Assembly (NCBI GenBank): GCA_964505265.1
Contig: CAZDGN010000003.1
Span: 65,260 to 129,259, forward strand
Direction of reading: 5' to 3'
Origin: CAILUF01 sp964505265
GTDB lineage: Bacteria; Pseudomonadota; Alphaproteobacteria; Rickettsiales; UBA1997
Length of the DNA: 64,000 bases
The number at the start of each line of letters is the position of its first letter. Positions within the stretch are counted from its first letter, which is position 1. Positions 35,292 to 44,610 of the stretch are shown piece after piece. A model generated the notes under the pieces. It worked only from the letters and a program-made list of their open reading frames with translations. It was not told the DNA's origin and searched no databases. Made by a program: the position numbers and the translations under genes.

Positions 35292-35868
35292 AATTTTCTT
35301 CCTAAATTTAATTTTAATTTTTTACCTAATGCCAAACTCACTTTTTGCCAAAAATTCTAACCAAGAAACCATTATTTTAGCAGGAGGTTGCTTTTGGGGG
35401 GTTGAAGAATTAATGTCTAATTTTGAAGGAGTAGTATCAACTGAAGTTGGTTATTCAGGTGGCGACACAGACCAGCCAACCTACGAAACCGTATCCACCG
35501 GCCTAACTAATCACGCGGAATCGGTAAAAATTATCTTTGACAACAAAAAAACCACCTTAGAAAAAATCTTAAAATTTTTCTTTGCCATTCACGATCCAAC
35601 CCAAATAAACCGCCAACAAAACGACATTGGCACTCAATATCGTTCAGCGATTTTTTATCAAAATAATGAACAAAAAATTATTGCTCTTGATTTGATTAAT
35701 AAAATCAATAATTTGAAAGTTTTTGACCAAAAAATTGCCACCGAAATTGTTGAATTTAAGAACTTTTATCCAGCGGAAAAATATCATCAGAATTATTTAC
35801 AAAAAACCCCTGGAGGCTATAATTGTCATTATTATCGTGATTATGGCAAAAAATTTCATGAATTGTAA
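35281..35868 (+). CDS. msrA: exported peptide methionine sulfoxide reductase MsrA
   Basis: MsrA reduces methionine-S-sulfoxide in proteins. The 195-residue protein has an N-terminal signal peptide (hydrophobic residues 5-20, likely cleavage after LFAK). The catalytic domain follows with GCFWGVEELM (nucleophilic Cys), GYSGGDTDQPTYE, HDPTQINRQQNDIGTQYRS and the resolving Cys in GGYNCHYYRD. Most bacterial MsrA are cytosolic, so a periplasmic location is notable. The reductant is unknown and no MsrB domain is fused. It is the last gene of virD4-aroE-lapA-msrA. Confidence 0.92.
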   Translation: MKNKIFFLNLILIFYLMPNSLFAKNSNQETIILAGGCFWGVEELMSNFEGVVSTEVGYSGGDTDQPTYETVSTGLTNHAESVKIIFDNKKTTLEKILKFFFAIHDPTQINRQQNDIGTQYRSAIFYQNNEQKIIALDLINKINNLKVFDQKIATEIVEFKNFYPAEKYHQNYLQKTPGGYNCHYYRDYGKKFHEL

Positions 35869-35940
35869 TTGAATTGATTTCAATAAAAAATAAATATTTA
35901 ATTATGTTTGATGATTTAAAAATACGCTTAAGTGATAGAA

Positions 35941-36429
35941 ATGCAAAAAGAAACAGATAAAATTACAAGTTGTGAAACTATAATATCCAATTTATCATCT
36001 CATTTACTTACAGATGAAGAACGAAATGATCAAGGATCCGATTTAATATCATTTAAACTTCTTAATATTGTTCTTAATAAAAAGAAAGAATTAACCAAGT
36101 CAGAGAAACATATTCGAATAACAAGTTCTGAAAATTTTAATATAGAATATGATCAAGAAATTTTGGATCCAGATCAAAATGAACAACTGCCCTTAAAAAC
36201 CGATGAGGAAAAAAATATTTTTGATAATATTGGAGATTTTTTTAAAAAATTTTTGACCGATGTTCCTGAAATATTTTCTAGTTTGAGTTGCGGAAGTTCT
36301 ATAGAAAAAACTTCAAACAATAGACGGCGAAATAACTCTCCATCTCCACATATAAATTTAATAAGAAATAATCAAACTTATGGTAGTATTTTTGGGAGTT
36401 CAAGAACTGATTCTGATACTTGCAAATGA
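35941..36429 (+). CDS. hypothetical small protein, possible secreted substrate
   Basis: About 162 residues from ATG 35941; a GTG at 35932 is an alternative start. The sequence is rich in Asn, Ser, Asp, Glu and Ile, with a hydrophobic-amphipathic stretch (FDNIGDFFKKFLTDVPEIFSS, about residues 95-115) and a Ser/Asn/Arg-rich tail (SNNRRRNNSPSP). No family is recognised. The composition resembles the disordered effector-like proteins elsewhere in the window. Whether it is expressed is uncertain. Confidence 0.45.
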   Translation: MQKETDKITSCETIISNLSSHLLTDEERNDQGSDLISFKLLNIVLNKKKELTKSEKHIRITSSENFNIEYDQEILDPDQNEQLPLKTDEEKNIFDNIGDFFKKFLTDVPEIFSSLSCGSSIEKTSNNRRRNNSPSPHINLIRNNQTYGSIFGSSRTDSDTCK

Positions 36430-36455
36430 ATATTTATTCAGACCAAAATATTTCA

Positions 36456-37181
36456 TCACTTCGAATTATTGTCTTGCAAATATTTTTGATATAAATCGGG
36501 GCGAGTATTTTGTGTATGTTTAATTGACTGCTCCAATCGCCAATTCGCAATATTTTTATGATGTCCCGAAGTCAACACTTCAGGCACTTCAAGACCACGA
36601 AAATTTGCTGGACGAGTATAATGTGGATATTCAAGTAAATGACGATATTTAGAATTCTCATCACTGCCGAAACTCTCTTCATCTAGAGAAGCCTTGGCTC
36701 CAAGCACATTTTCAACATTACGCAAAATCGCATCAATCATCACATAACAGGCCAGTTCGCCAGATGATAACACATAATCACCAATGGAAATTTCTTCGAC
36801 ATTAAATAATTCTATAACTCTTTGGTCAATGCCCTCATAGCGTCCACAAACAATATTGATTTCAGCATTTTTAGCAAAATTTCGAGCCATATCTTGAGAA
36901 AAAACCTTACCTCGAGGTGATGGGTAAATTATTTTGGCTTTAGCAATTTCTTTTATATTTTTCTCTAAAGCAAAACTCAAAATATCGGGACGAAAAAGCA
37001 TACCCGCTCCACCGCCAAATGGAGTATCGTCAACGGTTTTGCGATTATCGGTGGCATAACTGCGAATATTAATTACTTCAAGCTCCCATAATTTTTTTTG
37101 TAGAGCCTCACCCATGATTGAAGTTGCCAAAATTTGCGGAAATAGCTCTGGAAAAATGGTAAAAACTCTAAATTTAATCAT
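36456..37181 (-). CDS. trmD: tRNA (guanine-N1)-methyltransferase
   Basis: TrmD methylates G37 of tRNAs with S-adenosylmethionine and keeps the reading frame. The 241-residue SPOUT enzyme has FRVFTIFPELFP, the catalytic-region DDTPFGGGAGMLFRPD, the trefoil-knot motifs VCGRYEGIDQRV and EISIGDYVLSSGELA, and the C-terminal HHKNIANWRLEQS. The usual neighbours rimM, rpsP and rplS are not adjacent, so the common operon is broken up. It is divergent from cobS. Confidence 0.95.
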   Translation of the reverse strand: MIKFRVFTIFPELFPQILATSIMGEALQKKLWELEVINIRSYATDNRKTVDDTPFGGGAGMLFRPDILSFALEKNIKEIAKAKIIYPSPRGKVFSQDMARNFAKNAEINIVCGRYEGIDQRVIELFNVEEISIGDYVLSSGELACYVMIDAILRNVENVLGAKASLDEESFGSDENSKYRHLLEYPHYTRPANFRGLEVPEVLTSGHHKNIANWRLEQSIKHTQNTRPDLYQKYLQDNNSK

Positions 37182-37258
37182 TTGGTTATATTTTTTTAAT
37201 TAATATTTTGCTTTATTTTATAATTATTTTAAAATTAAAAAAACAATTTTTTAATAAA

Positions 37259-38218
37259 ATGACTATAAAAAATACTCAAACTAATCTTCATAAAATTGAT
37301 TGCAAATCAGCATTTGGCTTTGATTGCAACTTTGAAGTTCAAGGTTTTAAAACCCCTACAAATAAGGTTCCTGCCCTTGATCATAATTATTTATTTGACC
37401 AAAAAACCACCCAAGCAATTTTGGCGGGCTTTGCTTTTAACCAAAGAGTTTTGGTGCAAGGAATGCATGGCACTGGCAAATCGACCCATATCGAACAAAT
37501 CGGTGCTCGCTTGAATTGGCCTTGTTTGCGTGTTAATTTTGATTCACAAATTACCCGCCTTGATTTAATAGGTAAGGATGTAATAAAACTTAAAAACGAC
37601 AAACAAATTACTGAATTTAAAGAGGGCATTATTCCATATGCCTTGCGTCACGGTATCGCCTTAATCCTTGATGAATATGATGCCATTAAAACCGATGTAT
37701 CTTTTGTTATCCAAAGATTGCTTGAAGAAGATGGAAAATTTGCCTTACTCGAAGAAAATGAAATTATCGAACCACACCCGCATTTTCGCTTATTTGCCAC
37801 CTCAAACACCCTTGGTGCTGGCGATGATTTAGGCATTTATCACGGCACCAATTTAATTAACCAAGCTCAAATGGACCGCTGGAATATTGTGGCCTCGCTC
37901 AATTATTTATCGCCCGAACAAGAATTTAATATTTTACAAAAAAAACTTAAATTTAGCAAAAAACTTATCAACACTCAACAGCATAATGAGCTTTTGAAAT
38001 CAATGATTCGACTTGCAAATTTAACTCGTGAAGCCTTTAAAAATCAAGATATTACAAATTTAATTTCACTAAGAACCTTAATTTCTTGGGGCAGAAATAT
38101 CGAGATTTTTCAATCGGTTAAAGAATCTTTTATTTTAAGCTTTTACAACAAAATTATTGATGAAGAAAAAATTGTTATCAATGAATTATATCAACGAATT
38201 TTTGGTGAAGATTTATAA
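37259..38218 (+). CDS. cobS: CobS-like AAA+ ATPase (cobaltochelatase small subunit type)
   Basis: A 319-residue MoxR-class AAA+ ATPase. Walker A is VQGMHGTGKSTHIEQI and Walker B ALILDEYDAIKTD. The sensor-1 Asn lies in RLFATSNTLGAGDD and the arginine finger region in QMDRWNIV. The N-terminus (FGFDCNFEVQGFKTPTNKVPALD) matches CobS. CobS with CobT and CobN inserts cobalt in aerobic cobalamin synthesis. Neither partner nor any B12 gene is here, and orphan cobS/cobT genes persist in Rickettsiales without B12 synthesis, so another substrate is likely. The start is ATG 37259 rather than the upstream TTG. Confidence 0.82.
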   Translation: MTIKNTQTNLHKIDCKSAFGFDCNFEVQGFKTPTNKVPALDHNYLFDQKTTQAILAGFAFNQRVLVQGMHGTGKSTHIEQIGARLNWPCLRVNFDSQITRLDLIGKDVIKLKNDKQITEFKEGIIPYALRHGIALILDEYDAIKTDVSFVIQRLLEEDGKFALLEENEIIEPHPHFRLFATSNTLGAGDDLGIYHGTNLINQAQMDRWNIVASLNYLSPEQEFNILQKKLKFSKKLINTQQHNELLKSMIRLANLTREAFKNQDITNLISLRTLISWGRNIEIFQSVKESFILSFYNKIIDEEKIVINELYQRIFGEDL

Positions 38219-38255
38219 ATTTAATAGCTATTTTAATCTTTATATTTAATTAACA

Positions 38256-38792
38256 ATGCAATTTAACTCACCAAAACTTCCTATAACAATTTATCATTCC
38301 ATTCTAGGTAAAGCTATCATTTCAAGAGATATAAAAAAAATCCACGATATAATAAAAATTGATCCATCAGCAATTAATTCGATCGTTTCAAGACAGAATA
38401 ATGCTCTATCAATCACAGCTCTTGGTTGTGCGCTTTGCATAGAAAATGAGGAAATTATTAAATTTTTAATTCAAAATGGTAGCGATGTTAATTCCTTTGT
38501 TTTTCTTCACGATAATTCTGAAAAATTAACACCGGTTGATTTTGCAGTCCACAACAATAAGTCTTTCTTGATGAGGATATTGCTAAATTCGGGTGCAGAT
38601 TTTAGCAAATATGATAATTTTGATTGTAAAGCATTTATTTCATCTGAAATTTCTTCAGAAATTGAAAATTTTAAAATGAATAAAATTGCGAGAATTTTAA
38701 TTGATATTAAAAATTCTCCATCTACAGAAATTCAATCATCTCAATCAGATATAGCAATAGCTTTGTTAGAACTTCAAAAGATTAGAAATTAA
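38256..38792 (+). CDS. short ankyrin-repeat protein
   Basis: A 178-residue protein with about three degenerate ankyrin repeats (residues 15-125). Units include TALGCALCIENEEIIKFLIQNGSDVN and TPVDFAVHNNKSFLMRILLNSGADFS. The C-terminal 50 residues are Ser/Ile/Asn-rich helix and coil. No export signal is evident. It ends 11 nt inside the convergent trpC gene. Confidence 0.75.
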   Translation: MQFNSPKLPITIYHSILGKAIISRDIKKIHDIIKIDPSAINSIVSRQNNALSITALGCALCIENEEIIKFLIQNGSDVNSFVFLHDNSEKLTPVDFAVHNNKSFLMRILLNSGADFSKYDNFDCKAFISSEISSEIENFKMNKIARILIDIKNSPSTEIQSSQSDIAIALLELQKIRN

Positions 38793-39561
38793 ACTTACCG
38801 CCACGCATAAAAAACTCGCCGATTAGAAAACAATTAATTTTATTTTTACGAAAATTATTAAGATCTTCAAGCGATTTAATTCCGCTTTCACAAACCAAAA
38901 CCACATCATTTGGCACATAGGATTGTAATTTAAGAGTGGTATTTAAATCGATTTTTAGAGTTTTTAAATCCCGATTATTGATGCCAATTAATTTGCTTTT
39001 TAATTGCAATGCTCGCTGTAATTCTTCATAATTGTGAACTTCAATTAATACAGATAAATCAAGGGATAAAGCCACCTCTTCTAACTCTTTTAATTGATTA
39101 TCGCTAAGCATGGCAACAATCAATAAAATACAATCGGCCTGCATCATTTTGCTTTCGTAAATTTGATAAGGATCAACCATAAAATCTTTACGCAAAATTG
39201 GCAAATCGCAGGCTTCTCGAACTAATTTTAAATAATTTAATTCGCTATGAAAATATTTTTCGTCTGTTAGGACCGAAATACAGCTAGCACCTAATTCTTG
39301 ATATGATTTGGCGGTTTTGGCAACATCAAGATTAGGCTGTAAAATACCCGCAGATGGCGAGCCACGCTTAATTTCGCAGATTAAACCAAGTTGTGAAAGT
39401 TCATTTTTTTGTTTTAAGGTTTGGTAAAAATTATATTTGGATTTTTGCTTACAAGATTCTTCTTTAAGTTTTTTGCAAATCTCAGTTAAAGAAAAAATTT
39501 TTTTACGATTTCTAACCTCGATAATTTTATGCTGATAAATTTCTTGCAAAATATTAGTCAT
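38782..39561 (-). CDS. trpC: indole-3-glycerol phosphate synthase
   Basis: TrpC closes the indole ring in tryptophan synthesis. The 259-residue TIM barrel has the opening ILQEIYQHKIIEV, LICEIKRGSPSAG (substrate-binding Lys), SVLTDEKYFHSELNYL, LPILRKDFMVDPYQI (catalytic Lys), IGINNRDLKTLKID and the phosphate-binding CESGIKSLEDL and IGEFFMRGG. It is the only trp gene seen. It lies 2 nt downstream of the FTR1-family permease gene on the same strand and may share its transcript. Confidence 0.95.
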   Translation of the reverse strand: MTNILQEIYQHKIIEVRNRKKIFSLTEICKKLKEESCKQKSKYNFYQTLKQKNELSQLGLICEIKRGSPSAGILQPNLDVAKTAKSYQELGASCISVLTDEKYFHSELNYLKLVREACDLPILRKDFMVDPYQIYESKMMQADCILLIVAMLSDNQLKELEEVALSLDLSVLIEVHNYEELQRALQLKSKLIGINNRDLKTLKIDLNTTLKLQSYVPNDVVLVCESGIKSLEDLNNFRKNKINCFLIGEFFMRGGKFNF

Positions 39562-39563
39562 AA

Positions 39564-40385
39564 TTAGATTTTTTTAGCGATTTTTAAGCCAACCGCCAAA
39601 CCGATTAAAACCGTGAAATATGTAATAAATTGAGCAAGTGAAGGTTGATCGATATAACCAAAAATAATATGTAAAACCTTACCCAAAAAAGATTGTTGCG
39701 ACAAAATTTGTGAGCTATCAAAAAACGGGTCTAAAATTGGGTCGATGATTTGAGCATCACTCCAAAACCTGATACCGAGACTTGCAGTTGAAGAGGCAAA
39801 AAATATCAAAAGCCAAGATGAAATTTGAAAAAAATATTTACCAAAGGTTTTGAGCAAACCGAAATATAAGGCCAATCCAAGTAAAATCCCGCAAAAAGCT
39901 CCCGCAATAATTCCAGTCAAAATATGATAGATTTTTACACCAGAAACAAAATAGCTGTAGGAAAATAGAACAATTTCTGCTCCTTCGCGAATTACTGAAA
40001 GCATAACCACGATTGTTAAAGCATAAAGCGGTTTTTTGCCATCTTTAACACTATTTCCGAGTCTTTTAAGCTCGCCACTTAAGGATTTGGCGTGTTTTTG
40101 CATCCAAAGCACAGTCCAAGCAATCATAAAAGCTGCTGAAAGCAAAATTAAGCCATTGAAAAATTCTTGCCCCATACCATCAAGTGCCATCGAGATTTTA
40201 TCGGTAAAAAAAGCCAAAATTATCGCAAAAATTAAACCTAAAAATAGACCCGACAAAATCGCCTTCCCCCTGCCCGCAACTTCTTTGGTGGCAGTAGTTA
40301 AAATGCCAAGAATTAAAGCAATTTCAAGAATTTCACGAAAGACCACGATAGCAATTTGCAAATAATAAGGTGATGTTGAGTCCAT
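39564..40385 (-). CDS. FTR1-family high-affinity iron permease
   Basis: A 273-residue membrane protein with about seven transmembrane helices. Both REXXE iron-transport motifs are present: REILEIAL near residue 17 and IREGAEIVLF near residue 135. This matches the Ftr1/EfeU family that moves ferric iron after ferroxidation. The partner proteins EfeO and EfeB or a multicopper oxidase are not nearby, so the oxidising partner is unknown. It is divergent from hemW, and iron uptake next to a heme-related gene may be coincidence. Confidence 0.88.
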   Translation of the reverse strand: MDSTSPYYLQIAIVVFREILEIALILGILTTATKEVAGRGKAILSGLFLGLIFAIILAFFTDKISMALDGMGQEFFNGLILLSAAFMIAWTVLWMQKHAKSLSGELKRLGNSVKDGKKPLYALTIVVMLSVIREGAEIVLFSYSYFVSGVKIYHILTGIIAGAFCGILLGLALYFGLLKTFGKYFFQISSWLLIFFASSTASLGIRFWSDAQIIDPILDPFFDSSQILSQQSFLGKVLHIIFGYIDQPSLAQFITYFTVLIGLAVGLKIAKKI

Positions 40386-40475
40386 ATTTTTAACTAAATA
40401 GATTTTAAAAACTATAAATTTACAATTATTTTATTTAATTGATAATTACAATCAATTAACTTTTTTAAAATTTTT

Positions 40476-41657
40476 GTGAGCATAATTTACATACATTATC
40501 CATATTGTTTAAGCAAATGTCCATATTGTGATTTTAATTCACATGTTAGTCAAACCATTGATTTTTCTGGCTTAAAGCAGGCTTATCAAAATGAACTTAG
40601 CTATTTTGCACATCAGGTAATCGACAAAAACATCAGCACAATTTTCTTTGGCGGAGGCACTCCATCATTAATGCCAATTACTTTGGTAGAAAATATTTTA
40701 ACCACAATTCATAAATTATTTAAAGTCGATAATAATGCGGAAATTTCTTTAGAAGCCAACCCAACCTCGGTTGAAGCCGATAAGTTTCAGGAATTAAAAA
40801 AAATTGGTATCAACCGATTGTCTCTTGGAATTCAGGCTTTAAATGATGATGATCTTAAATTTTTAGGACGACAACATAATGCAATTGAGGCACAAAATTC
40901 CATAAAAATGGCCCAAAAATATTTTGAAAATTTTTCCTTTGATTTAATTTATGCCAGACCAAAACAAACTTTGCAAAATTGGCAAGATGAATTACAAAAA
41001 GCCCTGCAATATCAATCTCCACATTTATCTTTATATCAACTCACCATCGAAAAAGGCACCAAATTTTATACGCAATATCAACAGCAAAAATTTTTATTGC
41101 CCGACGAAAATTTGGCAAGCAATCTTTATGAATCTACAAATGAGATTATGGAAAAATTTGGCTATCAACACTATGAAATTTCGAATTATGCCAAATCTGG
41201 TTTTCAGTGTCGCCATAATTTAGGTTATTGGCAAAGTAAAGATTATATTGGAGTTGGGGCAGGTGCCCATTCTCGAATTTTTGTAAAAAATAAAGGTCTG
41301 CGACAGGCAATAATTATGGAACATGAGCCAAATAATTGGATTAAAAAATCAATAGACCAGCAAGCGGGGATTCAATCAATTTACGATATTACCAAAAGCG
41401 AATTAATTGAAGAATTTTTTTTAATGGGCTTAAGGCTTGATTCTGGAGTATTAGCAAGCGATTTTTATCATCTCACAAAATTAAATTTGTTAGAAATTTT
41501 TAATCAAAAAAAATTAAATTTTTTGCTTCAAAATAATTTTTTAAAAATAAAAAAAACCGTTAATGACAAACAAATTTTCATTCCAAATAGCCTGCTGATT
41601 TTATCACAAAGTATTATTTTAAAATTAATCGAAGCGATAGATAATATTAATATTTAG
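40476..41657 (+). CDS. hemW: radical SAM heme chaperone HemW
   Basis: A 393-residue radical SAM protein. The 4Fe-4S motif is CLSKCPYC in IYIHYPYCLSKCPYCDFNSH; FFGGGTPSLM and EANPTSVE follow, then the C-terminal HemN domain (RLDSGVL). HemW carries heme to respiratory proteins rather than oxidising coproporphyrinogen. The Cys-x3-Cys-x2-Cys pattern and lack of the extra HemN cysteine support HemW. The start is GTG 40476, which places the iron-sulfur motif at the usual distance from the N-terminus. Confidence 0.9.
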   Translation: MSIIYIHYPYCLSKCPYCDFNSHVSQTIDFSGLKQAYQNELSYFAHQVIDKNISTIFFGGGTPSLMPITLVENILTTIHKLFKVDNNAEISLEANPTSVEADKFQELKKIGINRLSLGIQALNDDDLKFLGRQHNAIEAQNSIKMAQKYFENFSFDLIYARPKQTLQNWQDELQKALQYQSPHLSLYQLTIEKGTKFYTQYQQQKFLLPDENLASNLYESTNEIMEKFGYQHYEISNYAKSGFQCRHNLGYWQSKDYIGVGAGAHSRIFVKNKGLRQAIIMEHEPNNWIKKSIDQQAGIQSIYDITKSELIEEFFLMGLRLDSGVLASDFYHLTKLNLLEIFNQKKLNFLLQNNFLKIKKTVNDKQIFIPNSLLILSQSIILKLIEAIDNINI

Positions 41658-41761
41658 GGTGTATAAATAGATTATTTTAAAAATATTTGAGTTTATTTTT
41701 TATGATAAATTTATCAAAAAAATACTAACAAAAAAATATAAAAAATTGATTTTAATTTAGA

Positions 41762-41789
41762 TTGAATTAAAAAAATTATTCATTATAAT
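41762..41789 (+). promoter_or_regulatory. candidate promoter of the first tandem paralogue
   Basis: TTGAAT at 41762-41767, 16-nt spacer, TATAAT at 41784-41789, 36 nt before the ATG. A similar element in similar sequence context lies before the second paralogue (44799-44827), which strengthens both. Confidence 0.45.
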
Positions 41790-41825
41790 AATTTAAAATT
41801 TCATTTTTTAAAAAATTTAATTCTT

Positions 41826-44462
41826 ATGCAAACAACTCCAGTCGCAACAATAGATCAATCCTTAATACCTGAATATAGTACTTTTCTACAAGAAAGGCAA
41901 CAATATCTCAGAAATATTAATAAACCAACTAATACAGTAATAAAATTTGATATAAATAAACAAAATATTAATGAGAAAAAAGAAGCTACTAAAGGTCAAA
42001 TTGACAAAGATAAAAGTTTGACAACTGAACAAAAAAAGAAATATAAAAGTTTTATTGATAGTTTGGAAAAAATTGAAATGGATTATGACGGTAATATTAA
42101 CGCGGATTATTATTCAAAATCATTAAAACAATTAAATGTTCAAGATTTAAAAGAAATCACGACTTATCTTAGTACAAACTTTGATGAAAGCGAACATTCT
42201 CAAAATAAATTCTTTTCGGTGGTTGCATGGCAAGTATATGAAAAAAAACTGAAAGAAAATAATATTGATTTTAATTCAAATTTTGATAAAATAATAAATT
42301 TGCCACAATATAATTCAGTTGCTCTAACCTACGAAGAACTCAAGGCTTCTTGGCTCGAACTTCAATCTTTACCATCTACTTTAACATCTATTTATGATAG
42401 AAATGAATCTCGAGATAAATTAAGTAATGATAATTTTGATAAAGAAAAAGAATCATTACTTTCTAAGATAACTAGAGATAATTCTATTACACAAGATACT
42501 AAAACTAAACTTTTCAGTTTTGTTCAAATTTTTACAAAATCGGCAGATAATAAATATTTTTCTTGTGATACCACTTTTTTAAACAGAACTGCAATAATCT
42601 GTGCAGAAACACAACTTCATGAAGATGATCTAAAAAAAATTGTAACTGAATTAAGAAGATATACATTAAATGATCCCTTAAACTATGGATTAGAAGATAA
42701 TTGGGGTGGATTTAACACATTTGTATTTAGAAATGCTTTTAATTTATATTTTAATAAATTGAAGAATTTAGGGATAGCAAATGAAAAGGATATAGATAGC
42801 TTGAAAAAAGAACATCCCTTTGAAAAATCTGATGCTTACAAATTAATCAGAGAACAAAGAATAGATTTTGCGAATGAATTGAGTAAACAACAAACTACCC
42901 CTCTTGTTTCTGATAATAAAGCAATTATTACAGATAGTGCTAGTTTAGAAACTGAAATTAAATCTTTTTGTACAACATTTTCGTCAACTACAGATAAAGA
43001 TTTTGATGATTTAGGTTTAGATAAAAAAATTGTATTAAGAATTATAGAATCAAATAAACCATCAAATCCTTATAGTTCTGGAGGTGCTGCCTCTATTATA
43101 ATGCCTAATCCTCCAGAATTAAAATCTTCAGATTGTTTAAAAGTTGCAAAATATTTTCTAAATAAATCTAGAGAAGCATCTGAATCTCTTCATATAGATG
43201 AAGATGGATCCAAAAAAATTCAAATAAATACATATTTAGCCAGAGTATTTTTTTGGTTATATGAAGAAAAATTACCTAACGAAAATATTGCAACATCAGA
43301 TGATCTAAAAAAATTACGAAGTGATATTCCTTTTGAATATATAGGTTCACCATCAAAATCTAAGGATAATAATAGTTATAGTGAAACGGATATTGCAAAG
43401 CAAAGGGAAAAATTTACTGTTTCTTGGAATTTAAAAATTTTATCAATGCCACCTCAAATCGAAAATCGTCGGATACCATTCAACGCACAAAATATTTCTA
43501 GGAAAATAGATGCAATAATTTCAGAAACTGATAGAGATACAACAATAGCACATAACAATAGAAATAAATTTATATCATTTTTAGAAACAGTTAAATCGCT
43601 TCAAAACCATCAATTAGAAATTAAAGACGATAATATACAAATTAAAGAAGATGATATTAAAAAATTTGATGGATGTAATTTAAGTTCAGGAGATTTGTAT
43701 ACTATTGCAACACATTTTTTAGAAAAGTCTAATAGTGAGAATATAAGTCGTGGTTCAGATAACTCTAAAACAATTGGGAATGACACTTATCTCTCATTTT
43801 TAGCTTTTAGTTTATATGAAGAAAAATTAAAAACTGAAACTACAGATTCTTCAAAACATTTGAAAAATTCAAGACAACAATATTATTTCTATTCTAATAA
43901 TCATCAAAACCAAACCTCAACTACTTCTCCAACCACCAAAGATCATTCAGAAATTACTAATTTATTAAAGTCAAAAATTTTTGGTGATAATACTGTTGAT
44001 TTTACTCGCTTTTTTACCAACATATTAAATTATGACATTGCTATAGATAAGGCTTTAAATGAAATTTATAGTGTCCCGAAAGATCATGAAAATCTTAAGG
44101 ATTTTTTACAGGAATCTGATTCTGAATTAGCAATCAATCTAAGAAAATATATTCTGAATAAATATGAAAATATTTTTGATACACCAGATAATAAAAGATC
44201 ATTATTAACACTAAAACAATATTCAGCTTATGGAGTTTTTAGAACCAATACAGATAGTTCTAGATATGAAAAACATGATCTTGAAAATGCTAAAACTTAT
44301 CTTGCTAATCATGAATCAGTCCCACAGGATGTTATAATTAAAAAAGAAAAATTTTCAAGAGATTCTGGCGGAATACTTTCATTACCACCAAGTCCTTTTT
44401 CAACCAAAGCAGTTGTAGAAAAAATATATTCGATATCAAGAGATAAAAGTTATACAAAATAA
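41826..44462 (+). CDS. large repeat-module protein of unknown family (paralogue 1)
   Basis: An 878-residue hydrophilic protein rich in Asn, Lys, Ser, Asp and Ile, with no signal peptide or membrane segment. I see four diverged helical modules of about 90-130 residues (about 60-148, 205-317, 376-480, 556-676). Each ends in a pattern like TYLARVFFWLYEEKLPNE, TYLSFLAFSLYEEKLKTE or KFFSVVAWQVYEKKLKEN. A C-terminal domain (about 710-805) contains FFTNILNYD and LRKYILNKYENIFD. Module and C-terminal domain both recur in the next gene. No known family is recognised. Size, composition and repeats suggest a secreted effector or scaffold, as inference only. Confidence 0.75.
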   Translation: MQTTPVATIDQSLIPEYSTFLQERQQYLRNINKPTNTVIKFDINKQNINEKKEATKGQIDKDKSLTTEQKKKYKSFIDSLEKIEMDYDGNINADYYSKSLKQLNVQDLKEITTYLSTNFDESEHSQNKFFSVVAWQVYEKKLKENNIDFNSNFDKIINLPQYNSVALTYEELKASWLELQSLPSTLTSIYDRNESRDKLSNDNFDKEKESLLSKITRDNSITQDTKTKLFSFVQIFTKSADNKYFSCDTTFLNRTAIICAETQLHEDDLKKIVTELRRYTLNDPLNYGLEDNWGGFNTFVFRNAFNLYFNKLKNLGIANEKDIDSLKKEHPFEKSDAYKLIREQRIDFANELSKQQTTPLVSDNKAIITDSASLETEIKSFCTTFSSTTDKDFDDLGLDKKIVLRIIESNKPSNPYSSGGAASIIMPNPPELKSSDCLKVAKYFLNKSREASESLHIDEDGSKKIQINTYLARVFFWLYEEKLPNENIATSDDLKKLRSDIPFEYIGSPSKSKDNNSYSETDIAKQREKFTVSWNLKILSMPPQIENRRIPFNAQNISRKIDAIISETDRDTTIAHNNRNKFISFLETVKSLQNHQLEIKDDNIQIKEDDIKKFDGCNLSSGDLYTIATHFLEKSNSENISRGSDNSKTIGNDTYLSFLAFSLYEEKLKTETTDSSKHLKNSRQQYYFYSNNHQNQTSTTSPTTKDHSEITNLLKSKIFGDNTVDFTRFFTNILNYDIAIDKALNEIYSVPKDHENLKDFLQESDSELAINLRKYILNKYENIFDTPDNKRSLLTLKQYSAYGVFRTNTDSSRYEKHDLENAKTYLANHESVPQDVIIKKEKFSRDSGGILSLPPSPFSTKAVVEKIYSISRDKSYTK

Positions 44463-44573
44463 TTTGAACAAGATTAAATATAAAAATTGAGAGAATTTTT
44501 ATATTTAATAAAAACTAATTTTGAAATATTGGTAAAACAAACGATTTAAAGCTCCACCCCCTACGAAGAAGAG

Positions 44574-44610
44574 GATTCTACCAAATTAATGGTGCTTATT
44601 TGGTGGAATT
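44574..44610 (+). other. imperfect hairpin, possible element end or structured RNA
   Basis: GATTCTACCAAA (44574-44585) pairs with TTTGGTGGAATT (44599-44610) over 12 positions including two G-U pairs, around a 13-nt loop. No T run follows, so it is not an obvious terminator. It could be a relic of a mobile element end; I found no transposase fragment to support that. Confidence 0.45.

Noticed and set aside
35904..35957. Short frame starting ATG at 35904 before the 35941 gene
   Set aside because: It stops after about 18 codons in another frame and shows no coding signature.
44545..44610. Right end of an IS200/IS605 element
   Set aside because: The hairpin and nearby GC content are suggestive, but there is no TnpA or TnpB fragment and no partner end.
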